64,000 nucleotides of DNA from Paraspadella gotoi (GCA_051294375.1 CM119265.1:3223640-3287639), one strand, 5' to 3'. Shown: positions 10,661 through 22,901, numbered from the stretch's first letter. The notes: generated from the letters alone by a model not told the origin. Translations and numbers: made by a program.

Positions 10661-10792
10661 AGAGCCTGTCTAGTTCTCCTATGAGCTTAAGGTTTTATTA
10701 ATCTCTCAAATACATTGCACAACGCAAGACAATAGCTAATAGGTCTAATGATATTTGAATTTATGTGAGATCTTTACCTTTCTTTGGAATGG

Positions 10793-11209
10793 TTAATTAA
10801 TTTTGGCCCTTTTCATGCAGAGGTAGACTGCCACGAGAACCAACATAATTGGGTAAATCTGAAGAAGTTGTTTTGCACACTTCTGCGGAACATTTTTTAA
10901 CATTAGGTAGTTTACTCCATCCTCCTGCTGCGGATTTAATTTTTGGGCAGCTCCCAAGGCCGCTTTCAAGTCGTTCAAGTTAAAAATCCTCTTCTCTCTA
11001 TCTGTTCTTTCACTTTGGTGTGATAGAGATGGTTCAGTTTTCCTTTTCTCTTCGCAGGTTTCGTCAACTATTTTTGCAGTTTTTTCATCGTACGTTTTGG
11101 GTCGATAAATCCGGATTGTAATCTTCTTAGCCTTCTGCATGTACTTTTTGCACGTTCTCCGCGAGATTGCCTTGATCCATCTCCCCTCTCCAGTGGAGGA
11201 AGAATACAT
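10793..11209 (-). pseudogene. LINE ORF2, start of the reverse transcriptase domain
   Basis: A 138-codon open frame. Its C-terminal half, from about 10,990 down, reads DGVNYLMLKNVPQKC and ends KRAKIN. This matches the block at the start of non-LTR reverse transcriptases (P..DG....LK.LP ... WK.AKI). The usual next block follows below 10,800 with stops: RKVKISHKFKYH and LLSCV correspond to the KKGK....YRPISLL region. Confidence 0.8.
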
Positions 11210-11699
11210 TCCGCGTGTTCATAGTTGGCGATGTCCTTATATAATCCTCCATTTTTTGTTGGCGTCATTTGTGAGTGCCATCTCAACTCACCCTTTTTTC
11301 ATAATGTACTTTTCTGAGTCATTCTTCAGTGATTTTTTTCAATTCAGAGCTGAACTTGGTTGCTACATTTTCTTAATAAATCTCTTTATTAAAGTGTTAA
11401 TCGTTATGCTTCTCCGCCATTAATGAAATTTTGGGCTGAGATTCCAACAACACTTTGCTTCCTTTGAACAATTTACTTCACCCTTTAACATAATTTTATG
11501 TTGTCTTGACGACGTAGTGCGTTTGGCTAACAATATTCGAAAAGGATTCTGCCCATTTTTCAATATCTTCATTTGGCATATTCTCACTCCTGAAGGCAAA
11601 GTGATTCGAAAGGACTGTTCTAGTTTATCTCGGAAATGTTCCATTGATCTTCAAGGTCATCCTAAAATTTACTCTATTTCCTCGGCTTCCAGGACCACT

Positions 11700-12420
11700 T
11701 CGTGGCAGGTGATCGCTTGAATTGGACAAGCGTTTTCCATTGTCTTGTAAGTCTACGAACAATTTATCAATTAAACGCATGCTTAATCTAATGAGGAGTT
11801 GAGTGTCGAGAAGCTGTAATACGTTGGATCACCCTGTATTGATGGCCCATTTTTTCTTTTAAATTTTTTTTAGCTTTTTCAAAAATTTCCCTAAAAGAGT
11901 TTTTTCAGGTGTTTTACCCTCTTGTATTTGATTCCTTCTCTAAACTCTAATTTGGCCAAATTTATATCGCCCATTATTAATAATGGTGCGTTATTATAAT
12001 TTAATTTGCAAGTTCTAACGTCTTTTTAAAAAAATTTAGAGACTTTTTGACCTGGATGGTGCAATCAAACTGTCGCTAAAATGAGTCTTCCTGTGTGCTA
12101 TGTTCAATGCATGTTACTTATGTGTTCGGATTCATTGTCTTTTACTTAGGTATGTCTCATTATGTTACTTCTTTGGTACAATATTAATACCCCCCCCCAG
12201 GCCTTCGCGAATTTGATGGGTGATCACGTTTAAGTTGTAATGTATCCCTCACGCACGTAGTTATCTTCTTTTTTTAAGCCTAGTGTCGTTTATCAGTAAT
12301 ATTGGTGCTATAAGATTATTTAATTTCTTATTTATCTTAGTATTAAAACCGTTAACTCAGTTTTTCGTGGCAATGCTGAATTTGCGTTTACCTGCACAAT
12401 ACTTGAGCTTTTATTTCAGA
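11700..12420 (-). pseudogene. LINE ORF2 AP endonuclease domain, degenerate
   Basis: Motifs in order on the minus strand: a NAN..L..KTEL start (about 12,400-12,350), LLINDTRLKK (12,312-12,265), GLGGGINIV (about 12,205), LLIMGDIN (about 11,985-11,961), GDPTYYSFST (about 11,833-11,804) and SSDHLP (about 11,722-11,705). These match the metal-binding and catalytic blocks of apurinic-like endonucleases that nick target DNA in LINE retrotransposition. Several stops separate them, so the domain is dead. Confidence 0.8.
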
Positions 12421-12500
12421 TGCCAATTTCTGTTACTGGAAAGATACGCTCCTGTTCATTTTGTATCTGTAGCGGGTGGCCTTGTATAACTGCACTTGAC

Positions 12501-13696
12501 TCAGAGCTCCTCCTCCAGTTTGAACTGATATCTTTGACCTTGGTTATCCACTGGGTTGTCATAGGGATCTGTGATGGTACCCCTGACGGAACTGATATCT
12601 GTGACGTTCTGCGTTATGGCCTGTGGAGCTTGAGAAGCGGGCTTGCTGCTGTTGTTGAAGGGTTCTGAATCGATACATACGGGGACTGGAGCGCGAGAGT
12701 CCCCCAAGTTGGTTGTGGGAGATAGGTTGGTAGGTACCCTGGCATTTGGGTATCCCATGACACTATGCTCGTTAACGCATAACATCTGTGATTGAATCTT
12801 TGTCCGTTTGAGCTGTCCGATTGGGTCGGTTGTAGTTTGAGACTCTTTCGGCGTCCTCCTGTCTCCGCCCCAATATTCCGGATGATTTTCGCTAGTATGG
12901 TTTGCTCTTCACAGGAATGGAAAAAAAAACCCCCCCCCCGCCGCAGCTGTAGGTGTCCGAGTATTTGGTTGGCATCCCTCCTGCAGAATTTCGGGCAAAC
13001 TTGTTATATCCCAAATGTTTCGATTCGTGAGTCTGAGCTTTGGTAAGAAACCTTTGATACTATCTCACATTATTAGCTTTCTTCAACCCGATTTTTTCTG
13101 CTCTATTTTTTTCAAATCTTCCGAACTTATTTTTTATGTTTGGCTTTGCATGACAACCCTCCGTAATGTTTCTTCACCAGGCTTTTCTGCAATCCGTCTT
13201 TTAATTTCGCAGCAGTCTATGGCAAGAATGTCCTTGACAGACGATTTCCAGGATATCCACAAAGGCATTTTCAATTGTGGTCCGGGCTATTTGAAGTTTC
13301 AGGGACTTGTCCTCGCGTTGTTCTTTAGGACTTCGGAGTATGAGAGAAAGTTTGCCTGTGGACGGACAGTGTACTATTAGCCGTCGGTTGTTTTTGTAAC
13401 ATTCTCTTGTCCTCATTTTATTCATACTTGTTCTAATATATTGACAACCTTTGTACTTGCCAGAATGTTTTTGGCTTGCAATTTGCACACTTGATGTCTT
13501 CTTCCGTGGCGATAACAGTCTTAACCTGTGGTTCTTGAGCCGCATCTGGAGCAGGTGTCTTTAGTCTCTTTGCACTCGAGCTGAGGTGACCAATCTTGAG
13601 ACATCTATAGCATTGGGAAATGGGTATGCGTTTAAAATCTTCAACCTTATGATTTTTTAAAAGTAATAATTTGAAACCTTCGTTCATGTAACGCAC
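12501..13696 (-). pseudogene. LINE ORF1 (gag-like, CCHC zinc knuckles), degenerate
   Basis: The knuckles lie at 13,640-13,430. QCYRCLKIGHLSS is the first; CSRCGSRTTG then a stop and DC in another frame is the second; KCANC followed in a second frame by HSGKYKGCQYI is the third. This C-x2-C-x4-H-x4-C series with a final YKGC.YI is characteristic of Jockey-clade ORF1 proteins, which bind the element RNA. The last Cys of knuckle 1 is lost. A Pro/Ser/Asn-rich open stretch (12,785-12,501) follows, as expected for the C-terminal part before ORF2. Confidence 0.8.
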
Positions 13697-13991
13697 TGTC
13701 TTTTTTCTTTATTTGAATGCAGGATGGACTTTACACTCCAAGTTGCGACTTGATCTTTACCGAACTCTGATGCGTTTTGACTCCGGAGTAATCGTCTTTT
13801 CTCAACTTGAGGTCGATCTTCGTGCTTCAAGTTACTTCTCTGGCTCGACACCAAACGGATGACCGACGCTTTGTTTTTCCGCCGAAATTTGCGTCGCTTA
13901 ATCTGGAACGAAACTTGTATTCGTTTTTAGACCATTTCTCCTAATTATTTAGTAAAGTGTTAATTATCTATGGGAGAAGCTCCAAATAGTA

Positions 13992-14007
13992 CTAACTCCC
14001 CTTTTTG

Positions 14008-14060
<53 letters not shown>
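13992..14060. repeat. (AG)n microsatellite
   Basis: Pure AG run immediately beyond the 5' side of the LINE. Confidence 0.95.
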
Positions 14061-14064
<4 letters not shown>

Positions 14065-14214
14065 TCAATTAACTTTGCAAAGAGTCCCTCATTGTTTCTT
14101 CTCGATTCTCGATTTGTGACAACGCAAGGCGAACAATGGAACCGGAATTCATTCATCAGTCTGGGATTTGCTGAAGGAGAAAAATAGATCTTGGAAGAAA
14201 TTTATTTGTCTGAT

Positions 14215-14245
<31 letters not shown>

Positions 14246-14292
14246 TAGAGAGAGAGAAGAGAAGAGAGAGAGAGAGAGAACGAGAGAGAGAA
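14215..14292. repeat. (GA)n microsatellite at a gap edge
   Basis: Imperfect GA run ending in a 25-N gap. Confidence 0.95.
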
Positions 14293-14317
14293 NNNNNNNN
14301 NNNNNNNNNNNNNNNNN
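14293..14317. other. 25-N assembly gap
   Basis: Exactly 25 N between a GA run and module A, copy 1. The same gap size recurs at 20,869, 30,088, 38,310 and 51,717. Confidence 0.99.
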
Positions 14318-15330
14318 ACTTGCTGTTGTCATGGAGAGCCGAAAAGCAAAAACTTGAACAAAATTCGTCTGTTGACTTTTCCTCTGCACTCGTTTGTTAT
14401 TTGCGCCACTATCCTTCTCGTTCGTCGTTCGTTGTTGCTTTATGTTGTTGTCGTGTTTTGATGCATCGATTCGAATCCTTTCTTATTCTCATTAGCGATA
14501 AATAGGTTATTGGATCATCAATTAATCTCATGATCGAATTTTTTATTTCTTCATAGTAGTCTTATTTCCTTTTATTGCTTCCAAAAACATTCTGTTTTTT
14601 TAGAATTTTGTCTGTCGAAATCAAGAAGATTCGTCATTTTTGACAGAGCGAAACAAAAGAGAAATTATTTCTTAATTATAATTTTGGGCCAAAGAAAAAG
14701 ATCAAAAAGCCAGCAATTAATTTCCTTTTTTTTAAAAAACTACAATTAAATATTTTTACTCAACCATAAAGAAAGATTTTGTTTTTTGTTTTGTTTTGTT
14801 TTTCTAAATGTAGAACAAAGATTCCGTCTCGAGAAGTGACCAAGCGAAGGAATTTCACGGTTCACAATTCGGTTTCCTTCCGCTCTACTTAATTCTTTCT
14901 ACCTCTTTGTTTGTTTTTATGGTTAAATATTTTGAAGTAAAGGACTAAACAACTAGAGAATTTAATGTTTCATTTCCCGTCACGCCTAATTCCGTTTTTT
15001 TAAAAGAAAATAAAGCTTTCTTGGGGTGCTATTGCATATCTTCTTTTAAAAGTGAAATATTGTTCCTGAAGATAGTATGAATAGAAGATTTAAAAAAAAA
15101 GTAAAAACAGCAAAGAAAGAGGATTAGTCTGAATTAACTGAGGCCATTGTTCGACTCTTGACTTTCAAGCCGACCTCACGCCGGCGCTCACCTTCACAAA
15201 CCAAAGGACGAGGCGATCGAAACAGACTGACCTTAAAATCTTCTTCAATAGCTTAACGTCTTTCCTTAATTGCTATGGAGAGAGACGAGAGAGAGAAGAC
15301 GAGACAGAGAGAGAATCTCTCTCTTTTTTA
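14318..15330 (+). repeat. Module A, copy 1 (direct)
   Basis: Starts ACTTGCTGTTGTCATGGAG. The same sequence appears inverted at 17,014-17,680 (partial) and direct at 19,871-20,868 with many single-base indels. No coding function recognised; the repeat is probably an assembly product. Confidence 0.85.
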
Positions 15331-15700
15331 AATAAACAAACATACGGATTTCACCTTGACAACGATATAACCCGTCTTCGGATCGAATTCTTTGGGTCGA
15401 ACAAACTCAACGTTTCTTTCGTAAAAGAATAAAAAAATATTTTGATAAAAGACTCGTCACGGTTTTCGACTTTTTATAAACATTTTGACAGAATTTGATG
15501 GAAAAGTTTTTCTCGCGATTAAAATCTTAAAATAAAAAGTCGGAAAATATCGATGGAATTTCCTCATCTGATTCTTGACACAAAGTTGATGGAATAGCAT
15601 TACCCCCCCCCTTCTCCTCTCAAAGCTAAAGTCAAGCAAACAAGGGTTTGACGTATCGCAAATCGCGTTGCATCTTGAGAGTTAAAAAAAAAAATTTGCG
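15331..15700 (+). repeat. Module B, copy 1 (direct)
   Basis: Starts AAATAAACAAACATACGG. It recurs direct at 17,681-17,968 and inverted at about 19,430-19,870. No gene recognised. Confidence 0.85.
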
Positions 15701-17003
15701 GGAATTAATACAAACGCCACCCTGTTTAGTTTATAACAATCGGCCTCTGGTTTCTTTCTCTCTTTTTTTACCCCTTTTTCTTCGAAATAAAGAAAAACGA
15801 TCAGTCAAGAAAACCGCGCGTCTGACGGCAAGCGGGACACAATGGAATTTGCAATGGAACCAGGAATGGAACCGCCTTCGCACGGTTTCTCCCTTCTCCT
15901 CTTCCAAAATTATTTCCGGTCAATTGCCTACGGTTCCATCAGAAAAACAAAAAAAAAGTTTTTTTTGTTTCTATTTTTAAAAATATGGAATTGAAAATGG
16001 AATTTTTTTTTTCATAATCACGAAATCCATCTTTTTTTTTTTACCGTAGATGAGATTACGTCAAAAACCAGCTTTTGAACCGACGGCTTGGGATGCGTTA
16101 GTCCACGAATACTTCCCCTCCGTGAGATGGGCTTCTGTTTGCTTTTCTACATTTTCTTTCTTTGTTTTTCTATTTTATTCTTTTGTTTGTAAATAGTTTA
16201 GCTTCTCATTGAGGGGTTCCGTTCCATTACGGTTTCGCCCTCCCCAATCATGGTTAAAACGACTTTTTCCTTATCATTTTAAATATCAAACCGAAAAAAA
16301 TAGAATCCCATCGGTTTTTGTTTGTTTTTTAACCAAACGTTTTAGTTGAATCAATTTCGTATTTAACCGTCAATGTTTGACATTGCCTAAAAACCTCTGC
16401 TTATCTCTTTAAATATCAAATGCAATTTTTTCTCGAAAAAATGTTTATTTTTAGCCAAAATCGTTATCAGTCCAATTCGTAACAGATCTTTGCTTCTTTT
16501 CAGACTCAAATATCAAATGGAAAAAAAAAATTTCGAGACCAGAAACACGGTTTTTGTTTGTTTTTAATTCAATTTTGGTGAAGCAGACGAAGTTCAATTG
16601 ACAATCGTCCGAATTTTTTAAATCACTTATAATTGCAGGGGGAAACAGCGTTAGGGCGTCGCTTTTAAGATTTTAAGATAGGGTAATTTCTCCGATCAGC
16701 TATTAAGCAAGGACCGATATCTAGACCAATACCAGATCGACGAGTCTCCCCCATTTCCCTCCGTTTCTATTGTATTCCTTCAAAAAAACATAAAAAAAAC
16801 TTAAAATGAAATGTTACTCTTTAACCGACTCGTTTTTGTCAGAGATTCTCTCTCCCGAACCAAAACGGAAAACCATATTTTTTCCTTTCGTCGATAATAA
16901 AACAAAAATTTTCCCAAAAAATGATTTCTCGGTCACTTAACTTCGTTTCAAGAATTTTTACTTCCTATTTTCTTTCATTTTCCCCCGCCCCCCCCCAAAT
17001 TTT
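15701..17003 (+). repeat. Module C, copy 1 (direct)
   Basis: AT-rich sequence without a clear gene. An inverted copy lies at about 18,060-19,430, with shared landmarks such as GACTCGTCGATCTGGTATTG near 18,328 reading in reverse near 16,740. Confidence 0.85.
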
Positions 17004-17013
17004 NNNNNNNNNN
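17004..17013. other. 10-N assembly gap
   Basis: Between a poly-C-rich end of module C and an inverted module A. Confidence 0.99.
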
Positions 17014-17680
17014 CATAAAAACAAACAAAAGGTAGAAAGAATTAAAAGTAGAGCGAAGGAAACCGAATTGTGAACCGTGAAATTCCTTCGCTTGGTCACT
17101 TCTCGAGACGGAATCTTTGTTCTACTTTAGAAAAACAAAACAAAACAAAAAAACAAATCTTTCTTTATGGTTGAGTAAAAATATTTAATTGTAGTTTTTT
17201 TAAAAAAAGGAAATTAATTGCTGGCTTTTGATCTTTTTCTTTGGCCAAATTAATAATAAGAAATAATTTTCTCTTTTGTTTCGCTCTGTCAAAATTGACG
17301 GATTTTCCTTGATTTTTGACAGAAAAATATTAACAAAGAGAAAAGAACAATTGAATGATTTATTAGGGATGAAAAAAATAAAGAGAAATAAGGAGAGACT
17401 GAAAAACCTAAATGAAAGAAAATAAAGAAAAAAATATGATGTTCATCGATCAATGAGATTTTAAATTTGAATTTCGATCCCAATTTTCAACCGATTCTTA
17501 AAATCCTTCCAATGAGGATTAAAAGAAAAGGAAACGATGCGAATCGATGCATCAAAACAACGACAACAACATAAACAACAACAACGACGACGACGAAGGA
17601 TATGGCGAAATAAACGAGTCGAAAAAGTCAAAAGCGAATTTGTTCAAGTTTTTCTTTTCGCTCTCCATGACAACGCAAGT
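17014..17680 (-). repeat. Module A, copy 2 (inverted, partial)
   Basis: Reverse complement of about 14,930-14,318. It joins module B directly at 17,680. Confidence 0.85.
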
Positions 17681-17968
17681 AAACAAATAAACAAACATAC
17701 GGATTTCACCTTGACAACGATATATCCTGTCTTCGGATCGAATTCTTTGCGTCGAACAAACTAAACGTTTCTTTCGTAAAAGAATAAAAAAAAAGTCGGG
17801 GATATTTTGATAAAAGACTCGTCACGGTTTTCGACTTTTTATAAACATTTTGACAGAATTTGATGGAAAAGTTTTTTTTCGCGATTTAAATCTTAAAATA
17901 AAAAGTCGGAAAATATCGATGGAATTTTCTCATCTGATTCTTGACACAAAGTTGATGGAATAGCATTT
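17681..17968 (+). repeat. Module B, copy 2 (direct)
   Basis: Close copy of 15,331-15,605, differing mostly by single-base changes. Confidence 0.85.
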
Positions 17969-18059
17969 TTTGACCCAGCCCTGTCAGCCCAACCGCAACC
18001 TATTGCTCTCAAGTTTTGCCGCGCGGGGGGGGGAAAGAAATCCTTCCCCCCCCTGTCGT

Positions 18060-19430
18060 TGTCGGAACGAATTTGGCGGGGGGGGTGGAAAAGAAAGAAA
18101 AAAGAAGAAAAAATTCTTGAAACGAAGTTAAGTGAGACCGAGAAATCATTTTTTGGGAAAATTTTTGTTTTATTATCGACGAAAGGAAAAAATATGGTTT
18201 CCGTTTTGTTTCGGGAGAGATAGAATCTCTGACAAAAACGAGTCGGTTAAAGAGTAACATTTCATTTATAAGTTTTTTTTGTTTTTTTTGAAGGAATACA
18301 ATAGAAAAACGGACGGAAAGGGGGAAGACTCGTCGATCTGGTATTGCGTCTAGATATCGCGTCCTTGCTTAATAGCTGATCGGAGAAATTACCCTTATCT
18401 TAAAATCTTAAAAGGACGCCCTGCTAAACGCTGTTTCCCCCTCGCGCAATTATAAGTGATTTAAAAATTCGGACGATTGTCAATTGAACTTCATCTGCTT
18501 TCACACAAAAATTGAATTAAAAAACAAACAAAAACCGTGTTTTCTGGTTCTCGAAAATTTTTTTTTTCCATTTGCATAATGAGTTCTCATAAAAAGAAAA
18601 GCAAATACTCGTTACGAATTGGACTGATAACGATTTTGGCTAAAAATAACATTTTTTCGAAAAAAAAATTGCATTTGATATTTTAAAGAGATAAGCAGAG
18701 GTTTTTAGGCAATGTCACAACTTGCACGCGTAAATACGAAATTGATTCAACTAAAACGTTTGGTTAAAAAACAAACAAAAACCGATGGGATTCTATTTTT
18801 TTCGGTTTGATATTTTAAAATGATAAGGAAAAAGTCGTTTTAACCATGTATGAGTGGGGGGCGAAAACCGTAATGGAACGGTAACCCCTCAATGAGAAGC
18901 TAGAACTATTTACAAACAAAAGAATAAAATAGAAAAACAAAGAAGAGAAAATGTAGAAAAACGCAAAACAGAAGCGCCATCTCAGCGTGAAGGGGAGTAT
19001 ATCGTGGACTAACGGCATTCCCAAGCCGGTCGTTCAAAAGCTGGTTTTGATCGTGTAATCTCATCTACCGCGTAAAAAAATAATTGATGCGATTTCGTGA
19101 TTGATGCAAAAAAAGTTCCATTTGCCGATTCCATGAGTTCTTTAAAAATAGAAACAAAAAAAACTTTTTTTTTTGTTTTTCTGATGGAAACCGTAGGCAA
19201 TGACCGGGAGAAAATTTGGAAGGAGGAGAAGGGAGAGACCGTGCGGAAGGCGGCGTTCCATTCCTGGTTTATTGCCCAACAATTCCATTGCTTGTCCCGC
19301 TTGCCGTCCAGACGCGCCGCGTTTTCTTGGACTGATGCGTTTTTTCTTTATTTGCGAGGAGGAAAGGAGAGAAAAGGAGAAGAAGAAACCAGAGCCGATT
19401 GTGATAGACTAAACAGTGGCGTTTGTATTA
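18060..19430 (-). repeat. Module C, copy 2 (inverted)
   Basis: Reverse complement of about 17,000-15,700 with scattered indels. A G-rich, homopolymer-laden stretch (18,020-18,090) precedes it. Confidence 0.85.
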
Positions 19431-19870
19431 ATTCGCGCGCAGATTTTTTTTTTTTTTAACTCTCAAGATGCAGACGCGAGTTTGCGATACTGTCGAAACC
19501 CTTGTTTTGCTTGACTTTAAGGGCTGTGTTGAGCAGGGGTAAGGGGGCGTTAATGGCTAGTTCCATCAACTTTGCGCGCTCCGTCAAGGAATTCAGAGAG
19601 AAAATTCCATTCGATATTTTCCGACTTTTTTATTTTAACGATTTAAAAATCGCGGAAAAAAAACTTTTCCATCAAATTCTGTCTAAAATTGTTTATAAAA
19701 AGTCGAAAACCGTGACGAGTCTTGTGTATCAAGAATATTCCCCGACTTTTTTTTTATTCCTTTTACCGAAAGAAACGTTCTAGTTTGTTCGACGCAAAGA
19801 ATTCGATCCGAAGAACAGGCGATATATCGCTTGTCAAGGCTGAAATCCGTATGATTTGCTTATTTGTTTG
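19431..19870 (-). repeat. Module B, copy 3 (inverted)
   Basis: Reverse complement of module B. It continues module C copy 2 in the order expected for one inverted read. Confidence 0.8.
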
Positions 19871-20868
19871 TACTTGCTGTTGTCATGGAGAGCCGAAAGG
19901 CAAAAAACTTGAACAAAATTCGGCTCTGTTGACCTTTTCCTCTGCACTCGTTCTGTTATTGCGCCACCTATCCTTCGTCGTTCGTCGTTCTTCGTTGTTG
20001 TTTATGTTGTTGCTCGTGTTTTGATGCCATCGATTCGAATCGTTTCCTTTTCTGTTGATTTCTCATTAGGACGGAATTTTAAGAAATCGTTGAATTTGGT
20101 ACTTCGAAATTCAAATTCGTCATATTTTGACAGAGCGAAACAACCAGAGAAATTCATTTCTTAATTATAATTTTGGGCCAAAAAAGAAATAAGATCAAAC
20201 AGCCAATGCAATTAATTTCCTTTTTTTTAAAAAACTACAATTAAATATTTTTACTCAACGCATAAAGAAGATTTTGGTTTTTTGCTTTTGTTTTGCTCTT
20301 TTCTAACGAGTTGTTAGAACAAAGGTATTCCGTCATCGAGATGAACAAGCGAAGGAAGTTTCACGAGTTCACATTCGAGTTTCCTCTCCCGCCTGCTACT
20401 TAATTCTTTCTACCTCTTTGTTTTGTTTTTATGGTTAAAATTTTGAAGTATAAGGACGTAGAAGCGAACTAGAGAATTTAATGTTTCATTTCCCGTCACG
20501 CCTAATCCGTTTTTTTAAAAGAAATAAAGCTTTTCTTGGCGGTGCTATTGCATCATCTTCCTTTTAAAAGTAATATTGTTTTCCTGAAGATAGTATCGAA
20601 TAGAAGATTTAAAAAAACAGAACAGAACAGCAAAGACAAGAGGATTAGTTCTGAATTATACTGAGGCCATTGGGTTTTCGACTCTTGAGCTTTCAAGCGA
20701 CCTCGACGCGCGTGCGCTCACCTTCACAAACCAAAGGACGAGGCGATGCGAATACAGACTGACCTTTTTAAAATCTTCTTCAATAGTTTAACGTCTTTCC
20801 TTAATTGCTATGGAAGAGAGACGAGAGAGAGATAGACGAGAGGCAGAGAGAGAATCTCTCTCTTTTTT
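19871..20868 (+). repeat. Module A, copy 3 (direct, noisy)
   Basis: Copy of 14,318-15,330 with frequent single-base insertions, ending at the same AGAATCTCTCTCTTTTTT and then a 25-N gap. Confidence 0.85.
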
Positions 20869-20893
20869 NNNNNNNNNNNNNNNNNNNNNNNNN
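20869..20893. other. 25-N assembly gap
   Basis: Closes the A/B/C block. Confidence 0.99.
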
Positions 20894-22559
20894 CGCTCTA
20901 ACGAGGTTCCCCGGATTGATCGGCCCACCAACACCCCCTGCTTGACGGGACTATAGCTCCCTCCGACTCCCCTCTTCTTTTTTCCTTTCCTCTCCCCCCC
21001 CGTGGCGGGACGCTGCGACGAAGTCAACGGGAGAGAGGAGGGGAAAAAAAAACCGCGCGTCCCTCATTTGCATAATCGGTGAAAGAAACTGCAATTCTTT
21101 TTTTTTTGTGAGGTTTTCTTTTTTTTGTTGTGAACGGAATCCGATTGTGAGTTGTGAGTCTGAAATAACTTGGATGGGAATCTATGAAAGGGAGCAGAGG
21201 GGAAAGAGGAAAGCGGGAGATGAGAGGGAAGGAAAGGAAAGAAAAGGAAAGGAAAGGAAAGGAAAGGAAAGGAAAGGAAAGGAAAGGAAAGGAAAGGAAA
21301 GGAAAGGAAAGGAAAGGAAAGCAGAAAAAAAGAAAAGCAAGGAAAGCAAGGAAAGGAAAGAAAAAGAAAGGAAAGGAAAGGAAAATATTTAGAAACTTTG
21401 GAAGAATAACAAAATTGTAAAAAATAAAGGTTTAAGGAAAATAACCATCTACTTGAAAAATTCTAATAAATGAAGCCGCAAAACGAGGAATCCTCAAAAA
21501 GGAAAGACTTAAAACTTCACTATTTTTCTTTTCATTTTTTTTTCCTCTTTTTTCTTCCGCTGAATTTAAATGAATTCATCGGAATATTTTTTTTCTTTTC
21601 TAACGATTGTGAATTGAAATTTGAATTCGAGAAAATAAATTTATTCATCCTTTTCATTTGAATTTTTTAGCAAAAATTTAAAAATAAAGTTCGTCGCTGA
21701 AAGTCGCACGAGAATCTGCAAGCACGGCAGCTGAGTGCAGCTGTAAATTCACAATCTCTGTCTGTTTAGTACTGTAGGGTCAAAATGTACGATGTTACAA
21801 TTGAGCGGTGCAGCGCGGACATCGTGACGACTGAGCCAACAAAAATACAAAAACTACAATACAATTACAATTGTAGAAGTTACCAGAAAAACTCATGGAT
21901 AAAAAATCAATCAATCAAATAAACAAAGATCGACGGCGACGACGACGACGACGACTTAAACAACATCTTTGACCAAGAGGTCAGTGGGACAACAGCGTCC
22001 CCATTGAAGGACGACACCATGGGGCGACGCCGACATTTCGCCGCCGATGACCCGAAAAAAGTGACCAAAAATGAGCAAAAGTGACGAATTCCGCGTGAAC
22101 AAATCTGTCGTCGCGACGAAAAAGAGATTCAACACTTCTTGTCTTTTATCGATTTGAGCGAATGAAAAATGATTAAGGGATCGGAAGGAAATTAAATAAT
22201 AAATAATATAAATCATTGAAAATGGTTCAATTAGAAAAAAAATATCAAATAATATCAAAAATTTAATATAATTTAAAAATAACAATGTTATCTTCAAGCG
22301 AATTCATGTCTTCAATAAATTGTGTGATTGCGAACATGGCTACAGTGGCCAGTGGACACTCCCGATTCATTTTCTTAGTTGTACACGATTTTCGCATCTT
22401 TGACCTTTGCCTATCCGCGCCTCTATCGGCGACTCCACGCCCACTGATTCTCTCCTTGATTTCGAAAACTCGAAAACCCCAAAAATGTGGGTCGATTGAC
22501 ATCAAGAAAAAAATAAAAGGAACATCCTTGTCACGTGAACGTATTTGACGTCTAATGAT
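20894..22559. other. Mixed stretch with a (GGAAA)n array and no assigned gene
   Basis: Contains C-rich sequence (20,894-21,060), the (GGAAA)n array, two CAGCTG E-boxes (about 21,729-21,745) and a GAC triplet run (about 21,930-21,955). Minus-strand frames at 21,956-22,297 and 22,263-22,646 are open for 113 and 127 codons, but neither shows a known domain. Confidence 0.45.
21229..21385. repeat. (GGAAA)n pentanucleotide array
   Basis: About 25 GGAAA units, partly interrupted after 21,320. The KERKG reading frames are by-products. Confidence 0.95.
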
Positions 22560-22830
22560 GTCAAACGTCCGACGTCGCTGATTCGCTTGACCCTCGAGGC
22601 GGCGATCGCGCGAGGGGGGGGGAGTTGGGCGGGAAGAAAACAACAAGAGGGAAGATCAGTGGGGGTCGAAGAGAGAGTTGGTAGGGAGGTTGGCGGGAAT
22701 TGTGAGACGGTGAGAGGGCGAAAGGTGAAAGATTCGCTCGTTCCGGTCGAGTAAGTTGTGAGTCTAGTTGGGGCATGGCCGGGACTGGGGTCTATAAATA
22801 TGGCAAACCACAATAATTTCATTAGAGTTA
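22560..22830 (+). promoter_or_regulatory. TATA-containing core promoter candidate
   Basis: A GC-rich segment carries GGGCGGGAA (22,627-22,635) and TTGGCGGGAA (22,690-22,699), both E2F/GC-box-like. TATAAATA follows at 22,793-22,800, and an initiator-like TTTCATTAG has its A at 22,821, 28 bp after the start of the TATA box, which is normal spacing. A (CT)n tract begins 30 bp downstream and would lie in the 5' UTR. No clear coding exon was recognised further on, so the transcript is unknown. Confidence 0.35.
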
Positions 22831-22851
22831 AACGATTGATGTAGGGATTCT

Positions 22852-22901
22852 TTACTCTCTCTCTCTTCTCTCCTCTCTCTCTCTCTCTCTCTCTTCTCTC
22901 T

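Larger units (their letters stand above)
9250..13930 (-). mobile_element. Decayed Jockey-like non-LTR retrotransposon (LINE)
   Basis: Read on the minus strand from 13.7 to 9.3 kb the usual order of a Jockey-type element appears: gag-like ORF1 with CCHC knuckles, AP-type endonuclease, then reverse transcriptase. All parts are broken by stops and frame changes, and most differences from family patterns are substitutions, so it is an old copy. The ends are not sharp: no terminal poly-A or target-site duplication was identified. Limits are set by the last recognisable coding traces. Confidence 0.85.

Noticed and set aside
13015-13380. 121-codon plus-strand ORF
   Set aside because: It lies antisense to the LINE ORF1 remnant and is best explained as its shadow.
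21108-21392. Lys/Glu/Arg-rich ORFs over the GGAAA array
   Set aside because: Direct translation of a pentanucleotide repeat. All three forward frames give similar basic repeats.
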